The notes below the pieces were generated by a model. It was not told the origin of the DNA, made no database searches, and saw only the letters and a program-made list of their open reading frames with translations. The position numbers and the translations under genes are program-made. From Xanthobacteraceae bacterium (GTDB taxonomy: Bacteria > Pseudomonadota > Alphaproteobacteria > Rhizobiales > Xanthobacteraceae), in contig JASHYD010000579.1 of the NCBI GenBank assembly GCA_030043175.1, forward strand, positions 1 to 17,046: a stretch of 17,046 nucleotides of DNA, read 5' to 3'. Shown piece after piece: positions 1 through 7,101 of this stretch (positions are counted from its first letter, which is position 1; each line of letters starts with the position of its first letter).

Positions 1-285
1 GCCGGCCTTGAACTGCCTGAGCGGCCCCGCGCGGAGGACCTTGGCGGCCGACTCGTCAATTGTTTCATCAAATGTGAAGCCGACCGGCGCGGCACGCTGC
101 GTGGTCGCCGGCAGATCATGTTGGACGATTCCGACGTCCATCACCATCGCCACGCCAAAGGTGCGGTCGGCGGCGTCGCCGCCGCCGCGATCGGCGATCC
201 TGCGGTCTTCGTATCGGTTGACGCCATGCACCAGGGTCCCCAGGGCGGCGGTCCCGTCATCGCGATCGTCGATGCGGGCGAATGA
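1..285 (+). CDS. Ring-opening amidohydrolase (barbiturase / cyanuric acid hydrolase family), C-terminal part
   Basis: This frame is open from base 1 to a TGA at 283-285 and gives the last 94 residues of a protein whose start lies outside the window. It resembles the third repeat and C-terminus of the AtzD/TrzD/barbiturase family. It begins with [17 protein letters not shown], then has a K-x-E motif (IKCEAD) where the family keeps a catalytic lysine and a metal-binding glutamate. It continues with [15 protein letters not shown] and ends with [18 protein letters not shown], the position of the family's serine and Gly-rich metal loop. Known members hydrolyse barbiturate to ureidomalonate or cyanuric acid to carboxybiuret/biuret. 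Which substrate applies cannot be told from this fragment. Most relatives read SGGAEHQG where this has SVDAMHQG, so specificity may differ. The neighbouring Mo-hydroxylase, formamidase and cysteine-hydrolase relic fit a ring-nitrogen catabolic locus. Confidence 0.8.
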   Translation, partial: AGLELPERPRAEDLGGRLVNCFIKCEADRRGTLRGRRQIMLDDSDVHHHRHAKGAVGGVAAAAIGDPAVFVSVDAMHQGPQGGGPVIAIVDAGE

Positions 286-951
286 CGGGATCGAACCGGT
301 TTGGCGTTTTGCGTATCAGCTGAGCCCTTGGTTTCGAGTCGAGATCAAGCGCCGCCCGCAAAAGCATCCGATCACGTGCCAAACCGGCAGACCAGGTTGA
401 GCCCGGCATGAGCCCAATCGGTGCGAACCGCGCGAATGACCAGTTGCGGCAGCCGGCCCATGAAGCCGGCCCCAGGCAGAGGCACTCGCTCCGGTTCGTC
501 CATCTGCACAGCGAAGCCGATGTCGCGCAGTCGGGGCGCGGCGTCTGCGTCGCCGGCAGCAGGACGACGAAATCACCGCTCTCAATCTCTAGATTGACGT
601 TGGCGACATTGCCATCCAAGATTTTCGAATGCGAGCGAAAGCCCACGCCTCTCCACGGCAGACGTGGCAGCCGAGACGGCCTTGTCTGCGAACCCCGTTT
701 GGCGCAGACGATCGGATGACTCAAGCTGACTGTCCGATTTCGGGCGCTGGCGGTCAACGCCTCATTCCGGAATCATCTTGGCATAGGCCGTGCAGCGCTC
801 AATCCACCCCGACCGTCTTCGGGGTTGGCGCCCAAATCCCGCCCAATCCCTCCTCATCGGGCGACAAAATACGCAGGGCTCAAATGCCAACTTTCCGCAG
901 TTCGCGCGAGCTTCCGGTCCGACCGCTGCACAATTGCGTGTGCGTACTCAA
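286..951. other. Stretch with no recognisable intact gene
   Basis: I see no credible gene in these 666 bases. Forward frames give only arginine- and serine-rich translations. On the minus strand a frame through about 545-635 reads NVNLEIESGDFVVLL, which resembles the start of an ABC ATPase core. It does not continue into a Walker A motif. After one frame change, about 370-540 reads APRLRDIGFAVQMDEPERV and on to a TGA. I do not recognise this as a family. It may be decayed coding DNA. No clear promoter or terminator was found, and the following gene at 952 has no obvious Shine-Dalgarno sequence. Confidence 0.5.
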
Positions 952-3294
952 ATGACGACGCGATATTTTGGCGCTCCCATCAAGCGCAACGAGGACCGAC
1001 GTTTACTGACCGGGCGGGCGCTGTTCGTCGATGATGTCGCGTTCCCCGCGATGCTGCACGCTGCCTTCCTGCGCAGCGCCATCGCCCACGGGCGGCTGCG
1101 CAGCGTCAACGTGGAGTTGGCGCGCGCGCGACCGGGCGTCGTCGCGGTCTATACCGCCGCCGATCTCGGCAGCTACTGGCAAGCTGGGCCGCTGCTGGTG
1201 CCGCCGCCGCCGATCGCCGGAATCACCTTCAACCAGCGCACCCAGGTGCCGCTCGTCCGCGACAAGGTTCGGCACGTGGGCGAGCCGCTTGCGGTGGTGA
1301 TCGCGGTGAGCCGCGAGGTGGCCGAAGACGCACTCGCCGATATCGCGGTTGACATCGAGCCGCTGCCGGCGGTGGTCGATCTTGAAAAGGCGCTCGACCC
1401 GGCCTCGGCGCGTGTTCATGACGACGTGCGCCGGAACATCGCCGCGCATGTGCGCCAGACCAAGGGGGACTATGCGGCGGCGTTGGCGCAGGCTGACCAT
1501 GTCGTTCGACGACGGCTCGTCTATGACCGCGGCGCATCCTCGCCGGTCGAGACCCGCGGCATCGTCGCCAACTGGGACCAAAAGGCCGAGCAGCTTACCG
1601 TGTGGGACACCACGCAGGCGCCGGTGTTTCTGCGCAGCGGGCTCGCAGGCATGTTGGGTCTCGGCGAACGGCAGGTCCGTGTCATCGCGCCGTTCGTGGG
1701 CGGCGGTTTCGGACCCAAGATCATGCTGTTCTACCCGGAGGAGGTGTTGCTGCCGTGGGCGGCGATCCGGCTCGAACGTCCCATCAAATGGATCGAAGAC
1801 CGTAAGGAGCACTTTTTCGCCACGACTCATGAGCGCGGCCAAATCCACGATGCCGAAATGGCGCTCAGCCGTGACGGGCGCATCCTCGGCATCAAGGACG
1901 TGTTCCTGCATGACGGCGGCGCCTACGATCCCTACGGGCTGACGGTGCCGATCAACAGCCAGTGTACGCTGCTTGGTCCTTACGACGTTGCGAACTACGA
2001 CTCGACCTTTACGGCCGTATTCACCAACAAGCCGATTGTCACGCCCTATCGTGGGGCGGGGCGCCAGCATGGTGTGTTCGTAGTGGAGCGGCTGCTTGAT
2101 CTGGCGGTCCAGGAGCTTGGCATTGATCGCGCCGAAATCCGCCGACGGAATTTCATTGCCGCAGATGCTTTCCCGTACGACAACAGGATCCTGTACCAGG
2201 ATTTCGCCCCGCTCTCCTACGACAGCGGCAATTATGAGCCAATCCTCGACAAGGCGCTGGGGATGGTGGGCTATGACTCCTTCCTCAAAGAAGAGCAGCC
2301 GCGCCTGCGCGCGACAGGGCGCCATGTCGGCATTGGCATTGCGGCCTATGTTGAGGGCACCGGCATCGGCCCCTATGAGGGCGCGCGCGTGCAGATACAG
2401 GCTAACGGCAAAGTGAATGTCGCGACCGGCATCGGCACCCAGGGCCAGGGACACTGCACCAGTTTCGCCCAGATCGTCGCCGACGAAGTCGGCGTTAGCG
2501 TCGGCGACGTCGCCGTGGTGACAGGCGACACCAACGAGTTCTATTGGGGCGCCGGCACCTTTGCGAGTCGCGGCGCCGTGGTGGCAGGCAACGCGGTCAG
2601 CGAAGCCGCCAAGGCCGTGCGAGGTAAGATCCTGCGGATCGCATCCGAGCATTTCGAGTGTGCCGAGGAGGATCTCGCTATTGCCGACGGCAAGGTCTCG
2701 ATCGCAGGCGTGCCCGGGAAATCCGTCGGGCTCGGCGAGCTTGCCATAAAGGCAAACCCGATGCGGGGTGCGGTCCGTCCCGGTACCGAGCCGGGGCTTG
2801 AGTCGACGCGGTATTTCGGCCCCGCGGCCGGAGCGACAGCGAGCGGCGTGCACGCCGTCATCCTCGAGGTGGATCCCGAGACCCTCGCGATCGAGATTCG
2901 CAAATATGTTGTGGTGCACGACTGCGGGACAGTGATCAATCCGATGATCCTGGCTGGGCAAATCCATGGCGGCGTCGCCCAAGGAATCGGCAATGCGTTC
3001 TATGAGAAGCTCGTGTTCGATGACTACGGACAATTGCTCAACGCTTCGCTCGCTGATTATCTGCTGCCGACTGCGCTCGACGTGCCCACCATGGAACTCG
3101 GCCACACCGTGACGGTGTCGCCGCTCAACCCGCTGGGTATCAAGGGCGCCGGCGAGGCGGGCGCCATACCGGTCGGCGCACTGTTCGCGCAGGCGATCGA
3201 GGATGCACTTGATCTTCCCACGCGCGGTATCGAAATCCTTGAGATTCCGCTCAGCCCGAGCCGGCTGTGGGAGTTGGTCCATTGTACGAAGTGA
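952..3294 (+). CDS. CoxL-type molybdopterin-binding subunit of a molybdenum hydroxylase
   Basis: This 780-residue protein is the large catalytic subunit of a three-subunit xanthine-oxidase-family enzyme (CO dehydrogenase large-subunit / quinoline- or nicotinate-type group). Residues 1-110 form the N-terminal oxidoreductase a/b hammerhead domain (starts MTTRYFGAPIKRNEDRRLL). The Mo-cofactor domains follow with GGGFG at 250-254. The active-site loop reads PYRGAGR at 365-371, which is the form II pattern and lacks the AYRCSFR signature of true CO dehydrogenase. The catalytic glutamate is E735 in GIKGAGEAG. The ATG at 952 is chosen because homology begins there. An in-frame ATG at 790 would add 54 residues of unrelated sequence. 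No Shine-Dalgarno is obvious. The Fe-S and FAD subunits are not adjacent. Substrate is unknown. A nitrogen heterocycle such as uracil/thymine is an inference from the ring-opening amidohydrolase upstream. Confidence 0.9.
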   Translation: MTTRYFGAPIKRNEDRRLLTGRALFVDDVAFPAMLHAAFLRSAIAHGRLRSVNVELARARPGVVAVYTAADLGSYWQAGPLLVPPPPIAGITFNQRTQVPLVRDKVRHVGEPLAVVIAVSREVAEDALADIAVDIEPLPAVVDLEKALDPASARVHDDVRRNIAAHVRQTKGDYAAALAQADHVVRRRLVYDRGASSPVETRGIVANWDQKAEQLTVWDTTQAPVFLRSGLAGMLGLGERQVRVIAPFVGGGFGPKIMLFYPEEVLLPWAAIRLERPIKWIEDRKEHFFATTHERGQIHDAEMALSRDGRILGIKDVFLHDGGAYDPYGLTVPINSQCTLLGPYDVANYDSTFTAVFTNKPIVTPYRGAGRQHGVFVVERLLDLAVQELGIDRAEIRRRNFIAADAFPYDNRILYQDFAPLSYDSGNYEPILDKALGMVGYDSFLKEEQPRLRATGRHVGIGIAAYVEGTGIGPYEGARVQIQANGKVNVATGIGTQGQGHCTSFAQIVADEVGVSVGDVAVVTGDTNEFYWGAGTFASRGAVVAGNAVSEAAKAVRGKILRIASEHFECAEEDLAIADGKVSIAGVPGKSVGLGELAIKANPMRGAVRPGTEPGLESTRYFGPAAGATASGVHAVILEVDPETLAIEIRKYVVVHDCGTVINPMILAGQIHGGVAQGIGNAFYEKLVFDDYGQLLNASLADYLLPTALDVPTMELGHTVTVSPLNPLGIKGAGEAGAIPVGALFAQAIEDALDLPTRGIEILEIPLSPSRLWELVHCTK

Positions 3295-3367
3295 TTCGTC
3301 ATTTCAGCGTACCGGCAATCCGCAGATCGCTGCGGCGCTGCAGGTCAATGGATTGCTGATCGTCGGG

Positions 3368-3832
3368 CGCCGTCGCCATCGTCATGGCGGGGTCGTTCGC
3401 CAACACCAAGTTGGGTTTGATCGTACGCATGACCGGCGACAGTGCCGCGGCCGCCAGGGCCATGAGGATTTCGGTCGATCTGGTGCGCTTTCTCGCCACC
3501 GCGGGCGGCGGATTTCTGGCCGACGTCGGCGGCGCTTTCCTGTCGCTCTATTACCCAGGTTCGTGGAACCAGGGACTCTCCTCCGGGCAGGGTCTGATGG
3601 CCGTCGCTCTGGTCATCTTCGCGCGTTGGAAACCGCTGCAATGCGGGTGGTGGCGCTGCTGTTCGGCGCCGCCGGCGCCATCGGGCCGGCGTTACAGTCG
3701 GTCGGCATCACCCAGGGCTACTACTTTTTCAACGCCGCCCCCTATATCCTCACGCTGTTAATCATGATCGTGTCGGCGCGATCGAAGCAGGCAATGCGCG
3801 ACGTTCCCGGTGAACTGAGCGTCACCAAATGA
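3368..3832 (+). pseudogene. Truncated, frameshifted BMP-type ABC transporter permease (nucleoside-type importer)
   Basis: Two frames together give the C-terminal half of a permease of the NupQ/YufQ type. The first frame (about 3369-3650) reads KLGLIVRMTGDSAAAARAM, then GGGFLADVGGAFLSLYYPG and GLSSGQGLMAVALVIFARW, matching the loop and last helices of these permeases. A frame change near 3649-3655 moves to a second frame reading ALLFGAAGAIGPALQSVG and FFNAAPYILTLLIMIV, ending at TGA 3830-3832. Family members are about 300 residues; only about 150 remain, so the N-terminal half is missing. A further hydrophobic scrap (NGLLIVG near 3347-3367) sits in a third frame, suggesting another indel. The relic lies between the Mo-hydroxylase and the formamidase and implies that this locus once had its own importer. 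It is the same broad family as the intact permease at 15252-16187 but clearly not a recent copy of it. Confidence 0.85.
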
Positions 3833-3845
3833 GTGGAGGGCTCCG

Positions 3846-4862
3846 ATGAACGGACTCGGTGGTCTCAACAAGACGCCTAACGGCGTCGTGATCGGCGTTG
3901 TGCAGCTGCAATTGCCGGTTGTGGCGACGCCCGATCAGCTTGCCGCCCAGACCTGCCGCATCGTCGACATGGTGGGCAAGGCGCGGCGAAACATCCCGTC
4001 CATGGACCTTGTGGTGTTTCCCGAATACGCGCTGCACGGTCTGTCCATGGACACCAATCCAGTGATCATGTGTGCACTCGACGGCCCGGAGGTCGCCGCA
4101 TTCAAACAGGCCTGCGCGGACAATAGGATCTGGGGTTGCTTCTCGATCATGGAGCGCAACCCCGGTGGCAACCCTTTCAATTCGGGACTTATCATCGACG
4201 ACCGGGGTGACCTCAAGCTCTATTATCGCAAGATGCATCCGTGGGTGCCGGTGGAGCCATGGGAGCCCGGGGACATCGGTATTCCGGTCGTCAGCGGGCC
4301 CAGCGGCGCCAAGATCGCCCTGATCATCTGCCATGACGGCATGTTTCCCGAGATGGCGCGCGAATGTGCCTATAAGGGCGCCGAGATCATGATCCGCACA
4401 GCGGGTTACACGGCGCCCATACGCGAGGCCTGGCGCTTCACCAACCAGTCGAACGCGTTCTGCAACCTAATGATCACTGCCAATGTGTGCATGTGCGGCT
4501 CGGACGGCACATTCGATTCGATGGGCGAGGGTATGATTGTTAATTTCGACGGCTCGATCATCGCCCACGGCACAAGCGGACGGCCGGACGAGATCATCAC
4601 CGCCGAGGTGCGCCCAGATCTCGTGCGCGAGGCGCGTGCCCACTGGTCGGTCGAGAACAACATCTACCAACTCGGCCACCGCGGCTTCACGGCGGTGGCC
4701 GGCGGCGCCCAGGATTGCCCCTACACCTATATGCAAGACCTCGTCGCGGGCCGATACCGCCTGCCGTGGGAGAGCGAAGTGAGGCATACCGACGGAACCT
4801 CTTGCGGCTTCCCGCAGCCGTCACGTCGGTACCGCGAACGACTCGACCACGCGGCAGAGTGA
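3846..4862 (+). CDS. amiF: Formamidase (AmiF-type, nitrilase superfamily)
   Basis: The 338-residue product hydrolyses formamide to formate and ammonia in the cytoplasm, by family assignment. It matches the AmiF group closely in length and throughout its sequence. The nitrilase-fold triad is visible as E60 (VVFPEYALHG), K129 (YYRKMHPW) and C162 (IICHDGMFPE). Further AmiF-like stretches are FSIMERNPGG, GEGMIVNFDGS, ENNIYQLGHRGF and DLVAGRYRLPWE. The formamidase-type CHDGM is seen rather than the CDDGN of aliphatic amidase AmiE. The ATG at 3846 follows GGAGGG (3835-3840) with a 5-base spacer, and it begins 13 bases after the stop of the permease relic, so it was probably once in one operon with it. 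The intact frame amid two eroded neighbours suggests continued selection. Aliphatic amidase activity on other short amides remains possible. Confidence 0.92.
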   Translation: MNGLGGLNKTPNGVVIGVVQLQLPVVATPDQLAAQTCRIVDMVGKARRNIPSMDLVVFPEYALHGLSMDTNPVIMCALDGPEVAAFKQACADNRIWGCFSIMERNPGGNPFNSGLIIDDRGDLKLYYRKMHPWVPVEPWEPGDIGIPVVSGPSGAKIALIICHDGMFPEMARECAYKGAEIMIRTAGYTAPIREAWRFTNQSNAFCNLMITANVCMCGSDGTFDSMGEGMIVNFDGSIIAHGTSGRPDEIITAEVRPDLVREARAHWSVENNIYQLGHRGFTAVAGGAQDCPYTYMQDLVAGRYRLPWESEVRHTDGTSCGFPQPSRRYRERLDHAAE

Positions 4863-4864
4863 CC

Positions 4865-5275
4865 ATGCCGACGCATGCAGCGATTCCTGCTCGGGGTCTT
4901 CGAGGGCGATCGGACGCCGCAGAATGCCGCGCTCACGATCATCGACATGCAAACCAACTTCTGCAGCAAGGGCGGCTACGCCGATGCATCGCTACGATCT
5001 CGCGCTGACCCGCGTGCCGATCGAGCCGATCGCCCGGTGTCATCGACAAGCCCGGCAAGGGATCGTTCTGTCTCACCGATCTCTGGCTGATGCTGTGCAC
5101 GCGGCATCCGCAAGATCATGCGCACCGGCATAACGACCGACCTATGCGTGCACACCACCATGCACGAGGCCAATGACCGCGGCTTCAATGCCAGCTGGTC
5201 GCGTCCGGCTGCGGCGCCACTGACCCCGGCAATCACGTCGGCGGCGATCAAGATGATCAAGATGCAAAGGGCGTG
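4865..5275 (+). pseudogene. Isochorismatase-like cysteine hydrolase, multiply frameshifted relic
   Basis: Pieces of an isochorismatase-fold amidohydrolase occur in order but in different frames. These are ALTIIDMQTNFCSKGGYAD (about 4930-4986, with the catalytic Asp), YDLALTRVPIEPIAR (about 4992-5036), VIDKPGKGSFCLTDLW (from 5039, with the catalytic Lys), MRTGITTDLCVHTTMHEAND (from 5118, with the nucleophile Cys), QLVASGCGATDPGNH (from 5192) and AAIKMIKMQ (about 5240-5267). At least four frame changes are needed, and roughly 80-100 residues that family members carry between the second and third pieces are missing. The total is about 140 residues, against about 220-240 for intact members. The family includes ureidoacrylate amidohydrolase (RutB) and biuret hydrolase, which fit beside a ring-opening amidohydrolase. 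The relic begins 3 bases after the formamidase stop. It cannot encode a working enzyme as written. Confidence 0.87.
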
Positions 5276-5367
5276 TGCGCCCGATGACGTGTCGATTGCG
5301 GTTGAACCGGGTGCGTTTCACGCCTTGCTCGGCGACGCGTGTCTCGGCCAGGACGACCGTCCCAACG

Positions 5368-5619
5368 CTACTTGGGAGCCGCGTTGGCCCTGCTGGCGCG
5401 CGTCGGCTGAGCGTTGGCGGGAGGGTCCGTGACAGCCGCCGGGGGTGGCGGCGACGGTGGGGGCGGCGCCGGGGTCTGCCACTGGCCGAAACAAAATGCG
5501 CAATAAGTGGGCCACGGCTGGGACGGCATGAGCTGGGTCGGCCCGCCGCCCCCCGCCTGCGCCTGAGCAGCATACAGGATGCCGGCTGCGACCGTCGCCG
5601 ACAGTATGATGGGTCTCAT
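5368..5619 (-). CDS. Small proline-rich exported protein of unknown function
   Basis: The minus strand encodes 83 residues with a clear Sec signal peptide (MRPIILSATVAAGILYAAQA, cleavage near AQA-GG). A short Gly-rich and Trp/Cys-containing segment follows (WPTYCAFCFGQWQ, with two cysteines three apart), then a Pro-rich stretch (PAPPPPSPPPPAA) and an Ala/Asn-rich tail. The ATG at 5619-5617 is preceded by GGAGG with a 5-base spacer, which argues for real translation. I do not recognise a family. Small secreted proteins of this style are common in Bradyrhizobium-like genomes. It is convergent with the cysteine-hydrolase relic and lies downstream of the outer-membrane protein gene on the same strand, with a likely terminator between them. 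A periplasmic or surface location is inferred. Confidence 0.6.
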   Translation of the reverse strand: MRPIILSATVAAGILYAAQAQAGGGGPTQLMPSQPWPTYCAFCFGQWQTPAPPPPSPPPPAAVTDPPANAQPTRASRANAAPK

Positions 5620-5726
5620 AACGACCTCCGTAGTTCGCTAGGATCTTCTTCAACATCGGCCCGGCTGCGGTCAACGCATCCTACTCGACCACTCCATATG
5701 CGTCGATTCTGCTCGGCGAAGACGAA

Positions 5727-5751
5727 ATGCCCGGTGCGATGAGCCGGGCAT
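5727..5751 (-). terminator. Hairpin terminator of the outer-membrane channel gene
   Basis: ATGCCCGG (5727-5734) and CCGGGCAT (5744-5751) form a perfect 8-bp stem with a 9-base loop. The hairpin lies 20-44 bases past the stop codon of the minus-strand gene ending at 5771. On the minus strand it is followed by TTCGTCTTCG, a weak T-rich tail. The position and shape suit an intrinsic terminator, though the T tract is imperfect. Confidence 0.65.
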
Positions 5752-5770
5752 GTGCATGCGAGAGCTGCAC

Positions 5771-6901
5771 TCACTTGAAATGATAAGTGGTGCCGATATA
5801 GGCCGTATTTTCGATCGCGGTGCCGGGTGCGCAACCCAACGAGCCGAGCTGCGTGCAACCGGAAGCCGAGAAGGCGCCGCTGTTATGGTCGGTGCCAAAT
5901 TTATTGTACCAGTAGCGCCACCCTACGTAGGTTTCCCACACCCCGGCTCTGCCGAACGTCAGTTTGCCGGCATCGAGCGTGAGGCGGTTGTCCTCGAACA
6001 CTTCCGTCTTGGTCTCGTTGGTATCAATGCTCCAAGGGGTCAAACCGTTGACCAGCGCAGCCTGCTGGGCGGAGGAAATACCGCTACCCTTCGGGAAGGT
6101 AACGCCTGTAAAGCTATTCCAGGTGAGCGGGATCGGCAGGAAGCTCAGCGGTTCGGAAATCAACAGTTCGAGGTGCGGAGTCCAGTTGAAGCTGCGGTCG
6201 CCCGGGTAGCAGGGACCGGCGCCTGTGCAGCCGCTGAACTGCGATATGTTGGCTTCGAGGAAGGAATTGTAGTTCCACTCCTTCTGCGCCAACACGCCGA
6301 GGATGACGGTGCCGGGCAGATTGAAGGTCAACGCACCGCCGATATCGAATTTTCTGACTTCCGGGGAGAGCTGATTGTTTTCGGTGTTGGCGTCGCCGCC
6401 GATCTCGAAGCCGATATCCTTGAAGATCAGGTTGCTGAAGATCTTGTTACCGAACACCGCGTTGCCGCTGATCGTGCTGCGCACTATTCCATAGACTTCG
6501 GCGGCACCGTCAGCGCCGTTCAATCCCCTGATCGGGTCCCGGCTGCTCGACTTCAAGTAATCGATGTTGATGAAATTGGTGCCATAGGCCCACACGTCGA
6601 AGTGCGTGATGGTGCCGACAAACTTGTCGAAGGAGTTCTTGCCACAGTTGCTGTTGCCTGGAATGTTGGTTCCGCACCAGCCGGCCGGCACGGCGCCCGC
6701 ACCGACCCCCGGGTCGGTTGCATTCGGGAACCACGTGAAGCTGACCGAGGTGTCATTGACGATGAAAAACGGGGCTGGCGTAGGTGCGGGTGGAGCTTTG
6801 GCAGGCACGTCGGCCGCCGACGCCGAACCGGCCCATGTGATGGCCGCGACGGCGATCGCAAGCGTAATGGATGTGCACAGCAAGTGACTTCTGGCAGACA
6901 T
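5771..6901 (-). CDS. Tsx/OmpK-like outer-membrane nucleoside channel
   Basis: The 376-residue protein has a signal peptide cleaved near SASA-AD (about residue 29), then a proline/alanine linker and a beta-barrel. It resembles Tsx/OmpK-family channels: FFIVNDTSVSFTWFPNATDP, THFDVWAYGTNFINIDYLKS, AAEVYGIVRSTISGNAVFG, FEIGGDANTENNQLSPEVR, and a C-terminal strand ending YIGTTYHFK. Tsx forms a channel for nucleosides across the outer membrane. A nucleoside role here is a family-based inference, supported by the divergent operon with a nucleoside-type ABC importer. ATG at 6901 is preferred: AGGGGGG lies at 6912-6906, about 4-6 bases upstream. A TTG immediately before it (6904) is too close to that site. 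The final residue is Lys after the usual terminal Phe, which is slightly unusual for a barrel. Two pairs of cysteines lie in loop-like segments. Confidence 0.8.
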   Translation of the reverse strand: MSARSHLLCTSITLAIAVAAITWAGSASAADVPAKAPPAPTPAPFFIVNDTSVSFTWFPNATDPGVGAGAVPAGWCGTNIPGNSNCGKNSFDKFVGTITHFDVWAYGTNFINIDYLKSSSRDPIRGLNGADGAAEVYGIVRSTISGNAVFGNKIFSNLIFKDIGFEIGGDANTENNQLSPEVRKFDIGGALTFNLPGTVILGVLAQKEWNYNSFLEANISQFSGCTGAGPCYPGDRSFNWTPHLELLISEPLSFLPIPLTWNSFTGVTFPKGSGISSAQQAALVNGLTPWSIDTNETKTEVFEDNRLTLDAGKLTFGRAGVWETYVGWRYWYNKFGTDHNSGAFSASGCTQLGSLGCAPGTAIENTAYIGTTYHFK

Positions 6902-6922
6902 CAAGCCCCCCTGGATGAGAAA

Positions 6923-6938
6923 CGTGAGTTACCTCACA
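6923..6938. promoter_or_regulatory. CRP/FNR-like palindrome upstream of the channel gene
   Basis: On the plus strand the site reads CGTGA-GTTACC-TCACA, so the minus strand reads TGTGA-N6-TCACG. This matches 9 of 10 positions of the classical CRP consensus TGTGA-N6-TCACA. It sits 22-37 bases upstream of the channel start codon, just beyond the Shine-Dalgarno sequence. At that place it could repress or lie in the leader. Alphaproteobacterial CRP/FNR proteins differ in their sites, so the regulator is not identified. Confidence 0.35.
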
Positions 6939-6982
6939 TAGGGGCAATGTACGGGGGCGGATGCGGCTGCGAAGCCTAAATT

Positions 6983-6995
6983 TTAAACTGTTTAA
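6983..6995. promoter_or_regulatory. Perfect inverted repeat TTAAAC-T-GTTTAA (candidate operator)
   Basis: Two 6-base arms are perfectly complementary around a single central T. The site is 82 bases upstream of the channel start and 482 bases upstream of xdhA. Its dyad shape suits a dimeric regulator, but no regulator gene is present in the window. In AT-rich DNA such a palindrome can also occur by chance. Confidence 0.35.
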
Positions 6996-7101
6996 TGCGC
7001 GTTTTGATTACAAACTCAGTTCTCTGTCTCGATTGATTTAAGAAATGCTGGGAGTTGACCGCTCTATATTGGGCGTGAAAGTAAAAATACACTGTCTTTA
7101 C

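Noticed and set aside
1003..3282. 759-codon open frame on the minus strand
   Set aside because: It mirrors the Mo-hydroxylase gene. It is His/Arg/Asp-rich with no recognisable motif, a typical antisense frame in high-GC DNA.
952..3294. Aerobic CO dehydrogenase large subunit
   Set aside because: The active-site loop is PYRGAGR and not AYRCSFR, so true CO oxidation is unlikely despite CoxL-family likeness.
5275..5742. 155-codon plus-strand frame after the cysteine-hydrolase relic
   Set aside because: It is Arg/Ser-rich and antisense to the small exported protein, which has a better start and a signal peptide.
5750..6979. 409-codon plus-strand frame opposite the channel gene
   Set aside because: The minus-strand reading has a signal peptide, ribosome site and Tsx/OmpK motifs. 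The plus-strand one has none.
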